Of a DNA stretch of 64,000 bases, positions 63,167 through 64,000 are shown piece by piece. Position 1 is the stretch's first letter; every line of letters starts with the position of its first letter. The DNA is from Coleophoma eucalyptorum (Eukaryota; Ascomycota; Leotiomycetes; Helotiales; Dermateaceae): positions 1,488,001 to 1,552,000 of the forward strand of contig JALRME010000004.1 in assembly GCA_026120035.1 (NCBI GenBank). The letters are read 5' to 3'. Both the position numbers and the translations under genes were made by a program. The notes beneath the pieces were generated by a model. It was given only the letters and a program-made list of their open reading frames with translations, was not told the DNA's origin and did not search any database.

Positions 63167-63847
63167 GATTGTGAGCTCAATTGAGTGAGAGAGTGGTGAT
63201 TTGATAGCACAAAGAAAGAAGCCTACATCTCCTCCGAGGTCACGTGGATACATATTGCTTGCAAGCTTGAGATTTAATAGCCTGGAATCAGGCACCGTCT
63301 TATTGCTTTCGTTCGGCACTAAACTAGGTATCTTGTCTCTATCATATTCAAACAAGTTCTCTTTCAAATGTTTCTCCATGGACTTGATATCATCACACCT
63401 GATTCTCATTCATTCCGTCCAGCTGCCTCATGTCATGTCAAGGACTGACGAAGACAAGAGGTCTATGGTACATATAAACAAACGGCGTATGCTTTCCTAT
63501 TCCAGCATGCGCGAAAATAAAAAAATTAAGGTATGGTCCCTTTCCCTAAGGGGCCGTACTCCATGCATTGGCCAAAGTGGATGAGAAATAAAAAGGAGCC
63601 CTTCCCAGACGCTATGCTTTCAACACAATCAATTGCCCGCCTCCCACGCAGTTCAAGCCCTTCGAATTGCTGCCTCCAGAGATCGAGAAACGCCGAGTAC
63701 ACCATCGTATATGCATAACAAGGAAACAGAGATAAAGAACCGGAAGGGTGTGGTCACCACCTTGATGAAGTAAGTCAGTATTGGCTCAGATCAAGATGTA
63801 TTGGCGATGGTGAGGTATCATAAGCATCAGGTAGAACTCAGGTAAAC
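63167..63847. other. Intergenic, OAR1 promoter region
   Basis: A 681-bp gap between the OAR1 start and the 3' end of a further minus-strand gene. It should hold the OAR1 promoter. ORFs that cross it are short and without domains. Confidence 0.5.
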
Positions 63848-64000
63848 TTACATGTCATCATCATCATCGTCGTCATCATGTTGCCCACCATAGGAGTAAT
63901 AGTCGTTCTGCTGACTCCGGTAATGTTGATTTTGATCTCCATAACCATTTTCTGTGTTGTGTGAGGCTCGAGACTGTGGACGCCCTGACCCTTGACCGTG
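63848..64000 (-). CDS. 3' end of an unidentified gene (cut by window edge)
   Basis: The minus strand is open from the window edge to a TAA at 63850-63848, giving 50 residues: Gly/Gln/Ser/Tyr-rich (SHNTENGYGDQNQHYRSQQN), then YYSYGGQH and a run of six Asp plus Met. The composition is that of a disordered C-terminal tail. The final bases read GACATGTAAGTTT, so the TAA overlaps a perfect GTAAGT donor; the exon could instead be spliced after GACAT to a downstream exon. The family cannot be told from this fragment. Confidence 0.55.
   Translation of the reverse strand, partial: HGQGSGRPQSRASHNTENGYGDQNQHYRSQQNDYYSYGGQHDDDDDDDDM

Overview
The window is nuclear DNA from a filamentous ascomycete (Pezizomycotina). 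The evidence is short GT-AG introns, mostly 47-75 bp, many exons per gene, and proteins with clear fungal family signatures: Atg18, Aur1, Hse1, Uba2, Ulp1, a UAF1/WDR48 protein, elongin C and DUF2419/Qng1. The style and gene density suit a leotiomycete such as Helotiales, but that rank is inference. There is no operon structure, plasmid, phage, CRISPR or rRNA signal.

Layout. 1-1322: 3' end of ATG18. 1323-14730: about 12 kb of almost gene-free DNA surrounding one C2H2 zinc-finger regulator (6044-7462). 14731-24703: a gene run on the minus strand (kappa-type glutathione transferase, DDHD lipase, 1388-residue protein of unknown function). 26321-35169: plus-strand genes (FAD phenol-hydroxylase-like monooxygenase, SUMO protease ULP1, WD40 deubiquitinase activator WDR48/UAF1). 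35886-37260: inositol phosphorylceramide synthase AUR1, minus. 39435-45046: plus-strand elongin C, an amidase-signature hydrolase and a mitochondrial hydroxyacid-oxoacid transhydrogenase. 45430-48100: AT-rich minisatellite DNA on both sides of a single two-exon gene of unknown function. 48153-50380: ESCRT-0 subunit HSE1, minus. 51093-53898: GNAT acetyltransferase facing a 14-TM MFS transporter. 55749-56315: small secreted protein. 57192-58513: queuosine salvage hydrolase QNG1, divergent from the SUMO E1 subunit UBA2 (59043-61546), which converges on the mitochondrial 3-oxoacyl-ACP reductase OAR1 (61641-63166). The 3' end of a further minus-strand gene lies at the right edge.

The gene models were rebuilt by hand from GT-AG sites, and the reading frame closes across every junction listed. 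Most genes are housekeeping. Five of them (ULP1, WDR48, ELC1, HSE1, UBA2) act in SUMO or ubiquitin biology; this may be chance. No biosynthetic cluster is visible.

The most unusual parts are the large empty flanks of the zinc-finger gene, the 105-bp minisatellite and repeat-bounded gene at 45.4-48.1 kb, a 24-bp perfect palindrome next to a CACGTG box at 38.2 kb, and several splicing and motif oddities. I found no convincing wholly new system; the repeat-bounded gene is the best candidate for a closer look.
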